From: Chromatiaceae bacterium
GTDB taxonomy: Bacteria > Pseudomonadota > Gammaproteobacteria > Chromatiales > Chromatiaceae
Reading direction: 5' to 3'
Assembly: GCA_024235415.1 (NCBI GenBank)
Contig: JACKML010000004.1
Location: forward strand, 1-64,000
Length of the DNA stretch: 64,000 nucleotides
Positions within the stretch are counted from its first letter, which is position 1. The number at the start of each line of letters is the position of its first letter. Of this stretch, positions 50,886 to 61,990 are shown piece by piece. The translations under genes were made by a program, and so were the position numbers. Below the pieces are notes generated by a model that had not been told where the DNA came from, did not search any database, and worked only from the letters and a program-made list of their open reading frames with translations.

Positions 50886-51302
50886 TCAGTCGGAACCGTC
50901 AGGCCGGTGGCACAGTGGCTGCGCATCCGGATGTTCGATCGCATCGACGATCGCGTTGACCAGCTCTCCGAGCTCCAGTGGCGTCAGCACCTCCATTACT
51001 TTGCCAAGCAACAGCGGATCCACCCGTGCATAAACGCTCTCACCCGATGCAAGGTTGAGCACCACACCTGCTGCGTGATGGCCTGAATCCTGCGCGTCCG
51101 CCTCGAAAATCTGCTGGTCGAGCGCCATCATCTCCTCGTAGTAGGCCTCGATCTCGTCCAACAGCTCATCGGCCGTGTCGTCCGGGATCGCCACGCCGAA
51201 GGTTTCATCATCCTGTGTCTCGATAGCGGTAACCCCGCGCGCCGCCAAAAAATCGACAAATCGATGGCGCGGGAGCGGATTGAAGAAGACGAAATCAAGC
51301 AT
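50886..51302 (-). CDS. Acidic protein of unknown function
   Basis: 138 residues from ATG 51302, strongly acidic (DDTADELLDEIEAYYEEMMA), beginning MLDFVFFNPLPRHRFVDFLA. No transmembrane segment or known domain is seen; it looks like a small soluble alpha/beta protein conserved in thiotrophs by my recollection, not verified. A longer frame exists to 51389 but lacks a start with a ribosome site. It is monocistronic, convergent with the small membrane protein gene, and divergent from the HTH gene. Confidence 0.72.
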   Translation of the reverse strand: MLDFVFFNPLPRHRFVDFLAARGVTAIETQDDETFGVAIPDDTADELLDEIEAYYEEMMALDQQIFEADAQDSGHHAAGVVLNLASGESVYARVDPLLLGKVMEVLTPLELGELVNAIVDAIEHPDAQPLCHRPDGSD

Positions 51303-51486
51303 GTCGTTTTCCGTTAACCGGCCGTGGAACGGCAGCAGCTGCCGCCGAAAATGGCCCGCATTAGGCCGTGATTTCCTGACCGGGGTCAATTGATCACCAG
51401 TTTGCCCACAGCGAGCGATGCAGTTTTGTTAATACTGAGGGCGACGAAACTTTCGGGGTGATCGACTGCCCCGGGAAGAAGGGAAC

Positions 51487-51981
51487 ATGGATACATCGGA
51501 GATTGCCAAACTGCGCAACGCGGTACGGCAGCATGTGAGCGCGTCACGCGAGCAGCGGTTTTGTTACCGCGCGCTATGCGTGTTGCTGATTGCAGAGGGA
51601 CACAGGCCCAATCAGGTCGCCGAATGGCTCGGCGAACACACCCGTACTCTGGAGCGCTGGCGTAAGCGATTCGTCGACAACGGCCTGGAAGGCCTGATGG
51701 ACGAAACCAGTCCGGGCCGCCCCCCCAAGCTTTCGACCGAGGAGTGGAAACGCCTGCAGCTGGATCTGGGCCAGCCGCCCTCGAACCTGGGCCTGGAAGG
51801 CAAGAAATGGCAGGGCAAGCTTCTGCAGACTCACCTCGGTGCAAAATACGGCATCGATTTCAGCCTCCGACAGTGCCAGCGCCTGCTCAAGCAGTATCGA
51901 CAGCGACCCTCCCCAGCCGGCTACAAGAGCGCCACGAGCCAAAGCTATACTCCTGCTGCCGGACGCGTAGGATCGGAGTAG
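51487..51981 (+). CDS. Stand-alone HTH protein, IS630 transposase N-terminal-like
   Basis: 164 residues. Residues 25-70 form an HTH (YRALCVLLIAEGHRPNQVAEW, LGEHTRTLERWRKRF), then GLEGLMDETSPGRPPKLS, and a second winged HTH (KWQGKLLQTHLGAKYGIDFS, LRQCQRLLKQ). This is the DNA-binding half of IS630/Tc1-type transposases, but the DDE domain is missing: the frame stops after a short polar tail and no remnant follows. No terminal inverted repeats are seen. It may be a transposase remnant or a domesticated DNA-binding protein; the full double HTH and intact start favour the latter. ATG 51487 follows AGAAGGGAA. Confidence 0.82.
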   Translation: MDTSEIAKLRNAVRQHVSASREQRFCYRALCVLLIAEGHRPNQVAEWLGEHTRTLERWRKRFVDNGLEGLMDETSPGRPPKLSTEEWKRLQLDLGQPPSNLGLEGKKWQGKLLQTHLGAKYGIDFSLRQCQRLLKQYRQRPSPAGYKSATSQSYTPAAGRVGSE

Positions 51982-52106
51982 AATATAAGCGAAAGCTGAT
52001 TCGACTGGTTTGCTGCCGTTTCAGTGGTGTATCGCTCGATCATTCTGATTGCCGCCGCGGCGGGGCACGAGACTCGAAACTTGATTCTTTACCGGAGGGA
52101 CTATCG

Positions 52107-52499
52107 ATGAACAAAACTCGCAAACTTTTGCTGTCCGGCCTGGTCGGCGCAGCTGCCGTCCTCGCTACCGCCAGCGCCAGCGCCTTCTGGGGCTTTGGCG
52201 GCCCGTTCAACTGGGGTGGCTGGAATAATGGCTGGGGCAACAACGGCTGGGGCAACGGCTGGGGCAACGGCTGGGGCAACGGCTGGGGCAACAACTGGGG
52301 CGGTAGTCCCTGGGGTTGGGGCGGCGGTTACCCGGGTTACGGCGGCTGGGGTGGTTACCCCGGCTACGGCGGCTGGGGTGGTGGCTACCCGTACTACGGC
52401 GGCTACGGTTATGCACCCTACAGCGGCGCATACGCCTACCCGAGCACCACGACGACCAGCAAGCCGGCCAAAGCGGCACCCAAAGTCGACAAGAAATAA
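52107..52499 (+). CDS. Secreted Gly/Trp/Tyr-rich protein, sulfur-globule-protein-like
   Basis: 130 residues. A signal peptide (VLATASASA) leads to a mature protein made almost entirely of Gly, Trp, Asn, Tyr and Pro: GWGN repeats (about 41-60), then GYPGYGGWGG repeats, and a Lys/Ala tail. It resembles the envelope proteins SgpA/SgpB/SgpC of periplasmic sulfur globules in Allochromatium. A strong ribosome site CCGGAGGGA (52092-52100) and an intrinsic terminator (52520-52541) suggest high expression as a single gene. It is the best single clue that this organism stores sulfur. It could also be another Gly-rich envelope protein. Confidence 0.8.
   Translation: MNKTRKLLLSGLVGAAAVLATASASAFWGFGGPFNWGGWNNGWGNNGWGNGWGNGWGNGWGNNWGGSPWGWGGGYPGYGGWGGYPGYGGWGGGYPYYGGYGYAPYSGAYAYPSTTTTSKPAKAAPKVDKK
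52230..52292 (+). repeat. 12-bp tandem repeat in the sulfur-globule-like gene
   Basis: Five copies of GGCTGGGGCAAC (Gly-Trp-Gly-Asn) start at 52230, 52245, 52257, 52269 and 52281; copies 2 to 5 are head to tail with perfect identity. Identical in-frame units permit length change by slippage without frame loss. This explains the GWGN-rich middle of the protein. Confidence 0.9.
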
Positions 52500-52519
52500 T
52501 CGACCCATTGTCGATCGCA

Positions 52520-52541
52520 AAGCGCGCCCTCGGGCGCGCTT
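52520..52541 (+). terminator. Rho-independent terminator of the sulfur-globule-like gene
   Basis: AAGCGCGCCC (52520-52529) pairs perfectly with GGGCGCGCTT (52532-52541) around a 2-nt apex and is followed by TTTCGTTTC. It lies 21 bases after the stop codon. Strong GC stem plus T-rich tail make this the clearest intrinsic terminator in the window. Confidence 0.9.
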
Positions 52542-52623
52542 TTTCGTTTCTGTCTCTGCGATTCGCCGTTCGCCCTGTCCGCCCGCATAATCGAGGCATC
52601 AATCTGCAACGGATCACTGGATC

Positions 52624-54144
52624 ATGAAAGGCGCCGTGGCCGCCGGCCACCCCAAGACCGCCGAAGCGGCGATGCGCATGTACGAGCTGGGCGGCAACGC
52701 CTTCGACGCCGCGCTGGCAGCCACCGCCGCCGCCTGTGTTGTCGAGCCGGTACTCACCTCGCTCGGCGGTGGCGGCTTCCTGCTGGCACGCCGTCATGAC
52801 CAGGCACCGGTCTTATACGACTTTTTCGTACAGACACCGCGTCAGCGCCGTCCGGCGGCGGAATGTGAGTTCTACCCGGTGATCGCGGACTTCGGCACTG
52901 CCCAGCAGGAGTTTCATATCGGCGCCGGCGCCATTGCGACACCAGGCACGGTGCGTGGACTGGTTACCACGCATCGTGAACTGGGCAGTCTGCCGCTGCG
53001 CGAGATCCTTTCCCCGGCCATCGAGTATGCCTCGCAGGGAGTCCGGATCAACACCCTGCAGGCCTACATCTTCGGCATCGTGGCGCCGATCTACCGCGCC
53101 ACCCCGGCAGCAACCGCGCTGTACTCGTCCGAGGCACTGCAGGGCGAAGGCACTCTGTTCCATCAGCCCGCGCTCGCCACCACGCTGGACTGGCTGGCCA
53201 GCGAGGGTGATGCCCCGTTTTACCAGGGCGAACTGGCAGACAGCTTGGTGTCGCTCTGCCAGGACCAGGGCGGGCACCTGTCTCACGACGACCTGGCAAA
53301 CTACCGCGTGATCGGACGCACCCCGCTGCGCCGCAATTACCGCGGCTACGATGTCGCGACCAATCCGGCACCGTCGTCCGGCGGCACGCTGATCGGTTTC
53401 GCTCTGACAGCATTGCACGGCCAGGACCTGGCCCGGGCCGGTTTCGGCACCGTGCAACACCTGAAGACCCTCGCCTGGGTCATGGCCCACACCAATGTCG
53501 CGCGTCAGGACGGGATGCTCGCGCGCTCCGAACACCACAGGCAGCTGATGGACCAGTACCGCGCCGCCGTGCAGGGGCACCCGGTCAACAATCGTGGCAC
53601 CACGCATATCAGCACCATCGACAGTGCCGGCAACAGTGCGGCACTGACGTTGTCGAACGGCGAAGGCAGCGGTCAGCTGCTGCCGGACAGCGGCATCATG
53701 CTCAACAACATGCTCGGCGAAGAAGACCTCAACCCGGATGGCTTCAACCGCTGGCCGTGCGATGTCCGCGTCAGTTCAATGATGGCGCCGACCCTGGCCG
53801 AGGCCAAGGGGCAACTGATCGCGATCGGTTCCGGTGGTTCCAACCGGCTGCGCAGCGCGATCCTGCAGACATTGGTCAACTTGATCGACTTCGACATGCC
53901 AGCACCACAGGCGGTCGACGCACCGCGCATTCACTTCGAACGCGACCGCCTGGACATCGAGCCCGGCCTGGCCGACGACGCCTTGCAGGCCCTGTGTGCC
54001 GACTATCCGCAGCATCGGCTCTGGGACTCCCGCAACCTGTTTTTCGGTGGCACCCACACGGTGTGTTGGGACGGCAGACGATTCAGCGGTGCCGGCGACC
54101 CGCGCCGCGGCGGCGTGTTTGCATGCAGCAGCGGCGTCGATTAA
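52624..54144 (+). CDS. Gamma-glutamyltransferase-family protein
   Basis: 506 residues. The Ntn-hydrolase maturation site is NRGTTHISTID: Thr326 is the predicted new N-terminal nucleophile after self-cleavage. The N-terminal GGNAFDAALAATAA and GGGGFLLARRHD and the C-terminal SSMMAPTLAEAKGQ and GSGGSNRLRSAI are normal for the family. No signal peptide is present, whereas E. coli Ggt is periplasmic, so it may act on cytoplasmic gamma-glutamyl compounds or be a cephalosporin-acylase-like relative. Start is ATG 52624; no strong ribosome site. The HD-GYP gene follows on the same strand. Confidence 0.9.
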   Translation: MKGAVAAGHPKTAEAAMRMYELGGNAFDAALAATAAACVVEPVLTSLGGGGFLLARRHDQAPVLYDFFVQTPRQRRPAAECEFYPVIADFGTAQQEFHIGAGAIATPGTVRGLVTTHRELGSLPLREILSPAIEYASQGVRINTLQAYIFGIVAPIYRATPAATALYSSEALQGEGTLFHQPALATTLDWLASEGDAPFYQGELADSLVSLCQDQGGHLSHDDLANYRVIGRTPLRRNYRGYDVATNPAPSSGGTLIGFALTALHGQDLARAGFGTVQHLKTLAWVMAHTNVARQDGMLARSEHHRQLMDQYRAAVQGHPVNNRGTTHISTIDSAGNSAALTLSNGEGSGQLLPDSGIMLNNMLGEEDLNPDGFNRWPCDVRVSSMMAPTLAEAKGQLIAIGSGGSNRLRSAILQTLVNLIDFDMPAPQAVDAPRIHFERDRLDIEPGLADDALQALCADYPQHRLWDSRNLFFGGTHTVCWDGRRFSGAGDPRRGGVFACSSGVD

Positions 54145-54227
54145 AAAATCCCCCGCCCAGGCCGCTAGAGACAACGGAATACGAAACCCTGCCCCCCCCC
54201 ACCATCCGATTGCGACGGAAGCCGCGT

Positions 54228-55529
54228 GTGATCCAGGATAAGCGACCGACACTCAGCTACAAGACCTCGCGCAAGGTCGCGATACCGGTTGCTGAGCTGC
54301 GACTGGGGATGTACGTCGCGGAACTCGATCGCCCCTGGGAAGAGACACCCTTCCTGTTTCAGGGCTTCACGATCGAGACCGAGCACGACATCGCGGTTAT
54401 CCGCGAATACTGCGAGCAGGTGACAGTCGACATCGAAAGCTCGGTCGATTTCCAGATCCGGCCTACCGCGCGCACCAGCAAACGGACCGGCACGAGCCAC
54501 ACGACCGCCGTCAGCAAACGCTCGGAAAACATCGAGCGTGCGCTCAGCCGCGCACAACGCACACATGCGGACTCGAGCAGACTGATCCGCAGCATCATGG
54601 ACGACGTGCGCCTGGGCAAGAGTGTTGACACGCCGGCGGCACGAGCTGCCGTTACCGAATGTGTCGACAGCGTGATCGCCAATCCCGACGCGATGACGTT
54701 GTTGAGCCGGATCCGTGAAAAGGACGAATACACCTCGCAGCATTCACTGAGCGTTTCCATCCTCACCGTGGCGCTCGGGCGGCAACTGGGGATGCAGCGC
54801 GAGGAACTGATCGACCTCGGCATCTGCGGCCTGTTGCACGACGTCGGCAAGGTTTTGACCCCGGACGAAGTGCTGACCAAGCCAGGGCGCCTGACGGTTG
54901 AGGAAATGGAGATCATGAAGGAGCACACCACGCACGGGCGCAACATCCTGATGTCGAGCAGCGGCGCACCACTCAAGGCGCTGGACGTGGCCTATGCGCA
55001 TCATGAACGCTTCAACGGTTCGGGTTACCCGCGCGGCCTGGTCGAGGCACAGATCACCCACTACTCGCGCCTGGTGGCGATCACCGACACCTTCGATGCG
55101 ATCACCACCGATCGCGTATATAACAACGCACGCACCAACATGGATGCCTTCCGCGTGCTCAGCAAGGGGCGGAAGACTCACTGGGACCCTACCCTGGTGA
55201 TCCGTTTCGTCGAGGCGATCGGCATCTACCCGGCCGGCACGGCAGTCGAACTGAGCAACGAGATGATCGGCATCGTGATCGAGACCCATCCGACGCAGAA
55301 ACTGAGGCCCAAGGTACTGCTCACCCACACGCCTAACGGCCCGCTCAAGCCACCGATGGTCCTCGACATGTCGACCCGCCTGACCGACGAGCGCGGATCG
55401 AAACTGGAGATACGACGCGTCCTGCCACCAGCCGTCGCAGGGATCAACCTGCACAGCCTGCGTGACGCCGGACTGCTCGACAACCTGGCCAGCCTGCCCG
55501 AGTTCGGTCGCGCCATCCCGTCACACTAG
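54228..55529 (+). CDS. HD-GYP cyclic-di-GMP phosphodiesterase
   Basis: 433 residues from GTG 54228 (GGAA at 54217-54220 upstream); the same frame is open further upstream with an ATG at 54123, overlapping the previous gene. N-terminal DUF3391 (IPVAELRLGMYVAELDRPW) and a C-terminal HD-GYP domain: GLLHDVGK (about 202-209), HHERFNGSGYPRGL (about 257-270), TDTFDAITTDR. The GYP and HD residues are intact, so it should hydrolyse c-di-GMP. A poly-C run (54191-54200) lies between it and the previous gene. Confidence 0.94.
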   Translation: MIQDKRPTLSYKTSRKVAIPVAELRLGMYVAELDRPWEETPFLFQGFTIETEHDIAVIREYCEQVTVDIESSVDFQIRPTARTSKRTGTSHTTAVSKRSENIERALSRAQRTHADSSRLIRSIMDDVRLGKSVDTPAARAAVTECVDSVIANPDAMTLLSRIREKDEYTSQHSLSVSILTVALGRQLGMQREELIDLGICGLLHDVGKVLTPDEVLTKPGRLTVEEMEIMKEHTTHGRNILMSSSGAPLKALDVAYAHHERFNGSGYPRGLVEAQITHYSRLVAITDTFDAITTDRVYNNARTNMDAFRVLSKGRKTHWDPTLVIRFVEAIGIYPAGTAVELSNEMIGIVIETHPTQKLRPKVLLTHTPNGPLKPPMVLDMSTRLTDERGSKLEIRRVLPPAVAGINLHSLRDAGLLDNLASLPEFGRAIPSH

Positions 55530-55536
55530 GTCGCCG

Positions 55537-58167
<2,631 letters not shown>

Positions 58168-58201
58168 GGGGAAATCTCCGATTGGTCTGGTATTGCCCCC
58201 G

Positions 58202-58229
58202 ATATGGGGCGATACAACGAAAATTCAAG
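58202..58229 (-). promoter_or_regulatory. Sigma-32 heat-shock promoter of clpB
   Basis: On the minus strand CTTGAA (58229-58224), a 14-base spacer (58223-58210), and CCCCATAT (58209-58202) match the sigma-32 consensus CTTGAAA-N13/15-CCCCATnT almost perfectly. It lies upstream of clpB (start 58167), consistent with heat-shock control known for this gene. Confidence 0.85.
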
Positions 58230-58360
58230 GCAGGCAGAGTCCCGAAGCGGCCAGCGCTTGACCCAGCTCAGACAGCGCGTACTCGCACCGCGGCACTGCA
58301 CAATAGGTGGAGGCAAGCGGCTAGAATGCCCATTGGTTCGAATAAGGACGTTTTGGCGCC

Positions 58361-61114
58361 ATGCAGCACCTCTTACTCCAGTTCGCGCGCCATCCGCGGC
58401 TGTGGCTGGCCTTTCTGCTCGCCGCCTCCGTGCTCGCCGCCACCCAGCTCGGCGAGCTGCGGGTGCGCGTCGCAGCCGACGAAATGCTGGTCATCAATGA
58501 CCCGCAGCGTGCGTACTACGAAAAGATCAAACAGGCCTTTGGCGAGGAAAAGGTCGTATTGCTGATCCTCGAAGACGAGCAACTGCTGGCACCGGAAAAG
58601 CTGGCGGTCCTCAAGGAAGTGGTCGACCAGCTGGCCGGGCTGCCGTTCGTACAGCGCACCGAAAGCCTGTTCAGCGTGCCCTATGTCAAGAGCATCGAGG
58701 GCTACCTGGACAAGGAGCCGTATCTGGCCACGCTGCCCGACACACCGGAAGCCGGCGCCGAGCTGCTCACGGCTGCGCTGAAGAACCCGCTGATTCGCAA
58801 CCTGCTGGTGTCGCCCGGCGGCAATGCGATGGCTGTCGCCATCGTCCTCAAGGACGGCAACAGAGGCGTCGACGACGGCGAACTGACCACTGCAGTCAAC
58901 CGCACCATCGCACCACTGGAGAAAACCTATACCCGGGTGTATCCGATCGGATTCGCCCAGGTACGCAGCGAGCTGGCCACGCGGATCATGGCCGAACAGA
59001 CCACGCTGATGCCGCTTGCCGTCGGCGCCCTGCTGATCGCGCTGTTCCTGCTGTTGCGACAGCTGCTCGACATCCTGACCCCGCTGGTGACCGCTTCGGT
59101 CAGTATCCTCTGGACATTCGGCCTTATGGGCTGGCTCGGCATCCCGATCAACGTGGTCACTTCGACCATACCCATCCTGCTGATTGTGGTTGGCTCCACC
59201 GAAGACATCCACCTGCTGGCCGAATTTCGCCACGCCCAGCGCTGCGGCGATGCCAAATCAGCGGCGCTGCGCCACATGGCGCGCAGGATGGGACGGACGG
59301 TATTGCTGACCTTCGTCACCACCTACGCCGGTTTCCTGTCCGTTGGGCTGAGCGGCATCGAGGTGCTGCGCCAGTTCGGCCTGGTCGCATCCACCGGGCT
59401 GCTGTTCAATTTCGTCGTCACCATCATCTTCATCCCGGCCGCGCTGTCTCTCACTGGCCACTGGCAGCTGGACGGCCGCTCGCGCCTGTTCGAGGAGAGG
59501 ATGGCCAAATGGGCGGAACGCTATTGGCGATTCATCGACCGCCATCGCCGGCACGCATTCGTGCTGTTGACGGCATGCGCCGTGTTGGCCGCATTCGGTA
59601 TCCCACGCATCCAAATCAACCACAATCCGACCGACAGCCTCGGCGAGACCTCGCCGGTCGCGCAACAGATTGCCAGGCTCAATGCGCAGTTTGCCGGTCT
59701 GGAATCCTTCTCGGTGGTTATCGAGTCCGGTATCCAGGACACCTTTCTGCATGCTCGCTACCTGCAGGAACTGGTCAAGGTGCAACACTTCATCCAGCAG
59801 ATGGATACATCGCTGTCGGCGACCTCGTTCGCCGACTATCTCGCGCTGCTGAACGGTGCCTTCCTCGAAAGCGAAAATGCCGGCATACCGAGGACCAACG
59901 ACGAGATCGCCGAGCTGATGATCTTCCTCGATCACGAGCGCGTGAGCGCGTATGCCAACGAGGACTACAGCCAGGTCCGCATCCAGGTGCGGCACAACAT
60001 CGCGACGACCCATGAATTGCGCAAGACGCTCGACCGGATCCGCACTTATATCGACGAAAATCTCGACCCTGGGCTGAGTGCAAGAATCACCGGTGATTCG
60101 ACGCTGACCCTGTCAGCCACCGATAGCATGATCATGGGCCAGCTGCAGTCGGTGTTGATGATCCTGACGCTGTTCGTCCTGATCGTGTCGTTTCTGTTCA
60201 CCGACCTGCGCGTGGGACTGCTGGCCGCACTACCCAACATCTTTCCGATCATTGTCCTGTTCGGCGTGATGGGCTATGCCGGCATCCCGCTGAACATCGG
60301 CACCACCATGGCAGCGGCGATCGCGATGGGTATCGCAGTCGACGACACCCTGCATTTCATGCTGCGCTACAACCAGGAACTGCGCACTTCAAAAAGCCAA
60401 TCGGTAGCGATGCAGAAGACGATCTACGAAGAGGCCCTGCCCGTGGTCTCGACCTCGGTGGCCTTGATCGTCGGCTTCCTGGTATTCGCGCAATCGGGTT
60501 TTACCCCGGTTGCGCAGTTTGGCCTGCTCAGCGCACTGGTCATCAGTACGGCCCTGGTGGCCGACTTCGTCATCACGCCGCTCGCGATGTCGCTGCTGCG
60601 ACTGGTCACCCTGTGGGATCTGCTGTCGTCCAGGTTGCGCCACCAGATCATCCCGCGCAGCCCGCTGTTTCGCGGCATGCGCCCTTGGCAGATCAGGAAG
60701 TTCGTGTTGTCGAGTACGCTGCTCGAATTCAATCCCGGCGATTACGTCTACCGCAAGGACGACGACAGCAATGCGCTGTACCTGGTGATGAAAGGCGTGG
60801 TCGAGATCACGCTGCCACGCGGCGAACCGGGCAGCAGGGACCCGATCGTCGATCAGTTCGGTTCCGGGCAGATCTTCGGCGACGTCGCGCTGCTGGCGAA
60901 CGAGGCACGCAAGACCAATGCGGTGGCATTGACCAATACCACGTTGATGGTGCTCAGCCGCGAGGCCATCGCCAACGTCACCTTCTTCCACCCTTTCATT
61001 GCGTCGCGGCTGTTTCTCAATCTGGCCCGCGACGTCAGCAAGCGCTGGGTGACATTCATCGGGCGAGTAAGAACCCCAAAAGGCGACCTCCAAGAAGAGG
61101 ATGAAAATCCATGA
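58361..61114 (+). CDS. RND/MMPL-family transporter fused to a cyclic-nucleotide-binding domain
   Basis: 917 residues. Residues 1-755 are an RND/SSD-like exporter with two sets of about six helices (SILWTFGLMGWLGIPINVVT, MAAAIAMGIAVDDTLHFMLR) and two periplasmic domains. Residues about 770-890 form a cNMP-binding domain (FNPGDYVYRKDDDSNALYL, IFGDVALLANEARKTNAVAL), similar to the CAP/Crp phosphate-binding cassette. The MMPL pump could therefore be gated by cAMP, c-di-GMP-like or other nucleotides. The fusion is in one frame with no break. The secreted-protein gene downstream overlaps by four bases, so they are coupled. Confidence 0.9.
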   Translation: MQHLLLQFARHPRLWLAFLLAASVLAATQLGELRVRVAADEMLVINDPQRAYYEKIKQAFGEEKVVLLILEDEQLLAPEKLAVLKEVVDQLAGLPFVQRTESLFSVPYVKSIEGYLDKEPYLATLPDTPEAGAELLTAALKNPLIRNLLVSPGGNAMAVAIVLKDGNRGVDDGELTTAVNRTIAPLEKTYTRVYPIGFAQVRSELATRIMAEQTTLMPLAVGALLIALFLLLRQLLDILTPLVTASVSILWTFGLMGWLGIPINVVTSTIPILLIVVGSTEDIHLLAEFRHAQRCGDAKSAALRHMARRMGRTVLLTFVTTYAGFLSVGLSGIEVLRQFGLVASTGLLFNFVVTIIFIPAALSLTGHWQLDGRSRLFEERMAKWAERYWRFIDRHRRHAFVLLTACAVLAAFGIPRIQINHNPTDSLGETSPVAQQIARLNAQFAGLESFSVVIESGIQDTFLHARYLQELVKVQHFIQQMDTSLSATSFADYLALLNGAFLESENAGIPRTNDEIAELMIFLDHERVSAYANEDYSQVRIQVRHNIATTHELRKTLDRIRTYIDENLDPGLSARITGDSTLTLSATDSMIMGQLQSVLMILTLFVLIVSFLFTDLRVGLLAALPNIFPIIVLFGVMGYAGIPLNIGTTMAAAIAMGIAVDDTLHFMLRYNQELRTSKSQSVAMQKTIYEEALPVVSTSVALIVGFLVFAQSGFTPVAQFGLLSALVISTALVADFVITPLAMSLLRLVTLWDLLSSRLRHQIIPRSPLFRGMRPWQIRKFVLSSTLLEFNPGDYVYRKDDDSNALYLVMKGVVEITLPRGEPGSRDPIVDQFGSGQIFGDVALLANEARKTNAVALTNTTLMVLSREAIANVTFFHPFIASRLFLNLARDVSKRWVTFIGRVRTPKGDLQEEDENP

Positions 61115-61959
61115 GCCATTCAGTGGTGGCGATCCGTCGACGCATTGGTAACTTCCTGGCATGGCGCACTGCACTGCCGCTGCTGGGCGGGCTGCTCGCC
61201 CTGGTGCCGCTGCGGTCAGCCAACGGCCAGGACAACGTTTTTTTTGCCGAACCGATCAGCGGCAGAAAGGTTTCCAATTATTGCATCGACCTGCCGGTCG
61301 GCCAGAACCAGCGCAAGACCTTCGCGATCCCGCGGGACTGCCCGAGCGTACTGCAATTGATCGATGACGGATCCTTCTACCGCAGCAGCGTGCTCGACCG
61401 CCGGATCTGGCAGAAGGTGGAGTCGGACTGCCGTTACCACGGCTTTCTGAATCGCCACCCACTGGAGGAGATGGAGGATCATGTCACCACCTACGACTTC
61501 ATGAATGCACGCCTGGACGACCTGCCGATCGACCGGCGTTGCGCGCATGACGAAATGCCGGAAGGCAGGGCCGGCTGCAATCCGTCCGCCACCGATGCGT
61601 TCGGTCTGCTGCACCACATACCGCTGGGTGTACCTCAGGGTGAATCTGCGACCACTCACGAAGGCAGTGCCTGCCAACTGCATGACGGCGTGTTTCGCGG
61701 CCGCCTGCATGTCGACGCCGGGGGCATTCATTGCGATGCCGAGCCGAACCTGCCCAGCCTGCGCCTGATCGGTGTGGATTTTGCCGACGTCAACGGCGAC
61801 CGGGTCCTGGATGCGGTCTTGCGCTTCATCCCACTGGGGCCCGGTGCAGTGCGTTTGCCGATGACGCTGCCGGTCACCCGCTTCAACGACAGCGGGCCGT
61901 TCACCGTACCTGAACTCGACCTGGACCTCGAACGGCCGTCGCCGCCGCAGTTGCGCTGA
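61111..61959 (+). CDS. Secreted cysteine-containing protein coupled to the RND-cNMP gene
   Basis: 282 residues. An N-terminal hydrophobic segment (about 16-38) preceded by RRR suggests Sec or Tat export. The mature part has several cysteines (SNYCIDLPVG, RDCPSVLQ, ESDCRYHG, RRCAHDEM, AGCNPSA, SACQLHDG, IHCDAEPN) able to form disulfides, and a calcium-loop-like FADVNGDRVLDAV near the end (FG-GAP/EF-hand style). No family recognised. ATG overlaps the transporter's stop by four bases, so it is probably a periplasmic partner or substrate of that RND protein. Confidence 0.82.
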   Translation: MSHSVVAIRRRIGNFLAWRTALPLLGGLLALVPLRSANGQDNVFFAEPISGRKVSNYCIDLPVGQNQRKTFAIPRDCPSVLQLIDDGSFYRSSVLDRRIWQKVESDCRYHGFLNRHPLEEMEDHVTTYDFMNARLDDLPIDRRCAHDEMPEGRAGCNPSATDAFGLLHHIPLGVPQGESATTHEGSACQLHDGVFRGRLHVDAGGIHCDAEPNLPSLRLIGVDFADVNGDRVLDAVLRFIPLGPGAVRLPMTLPVTRFNDSGPFTVPELDLDLERPSPPQLR

Positions 61960-61990
61960 GCGGCGTGCGCCCGGCCCCACTGACGAGCGA

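Noticed and set aside
54191..54200. Poly-C run between the gamma-glutamyltransferase and HD-GYP genes as a phase-variable switch
   Set aside because: It lies upstream of the preferred GTG 54228, so slippage would not change the frame of the protein; only the ATG 54123 start would be affected.
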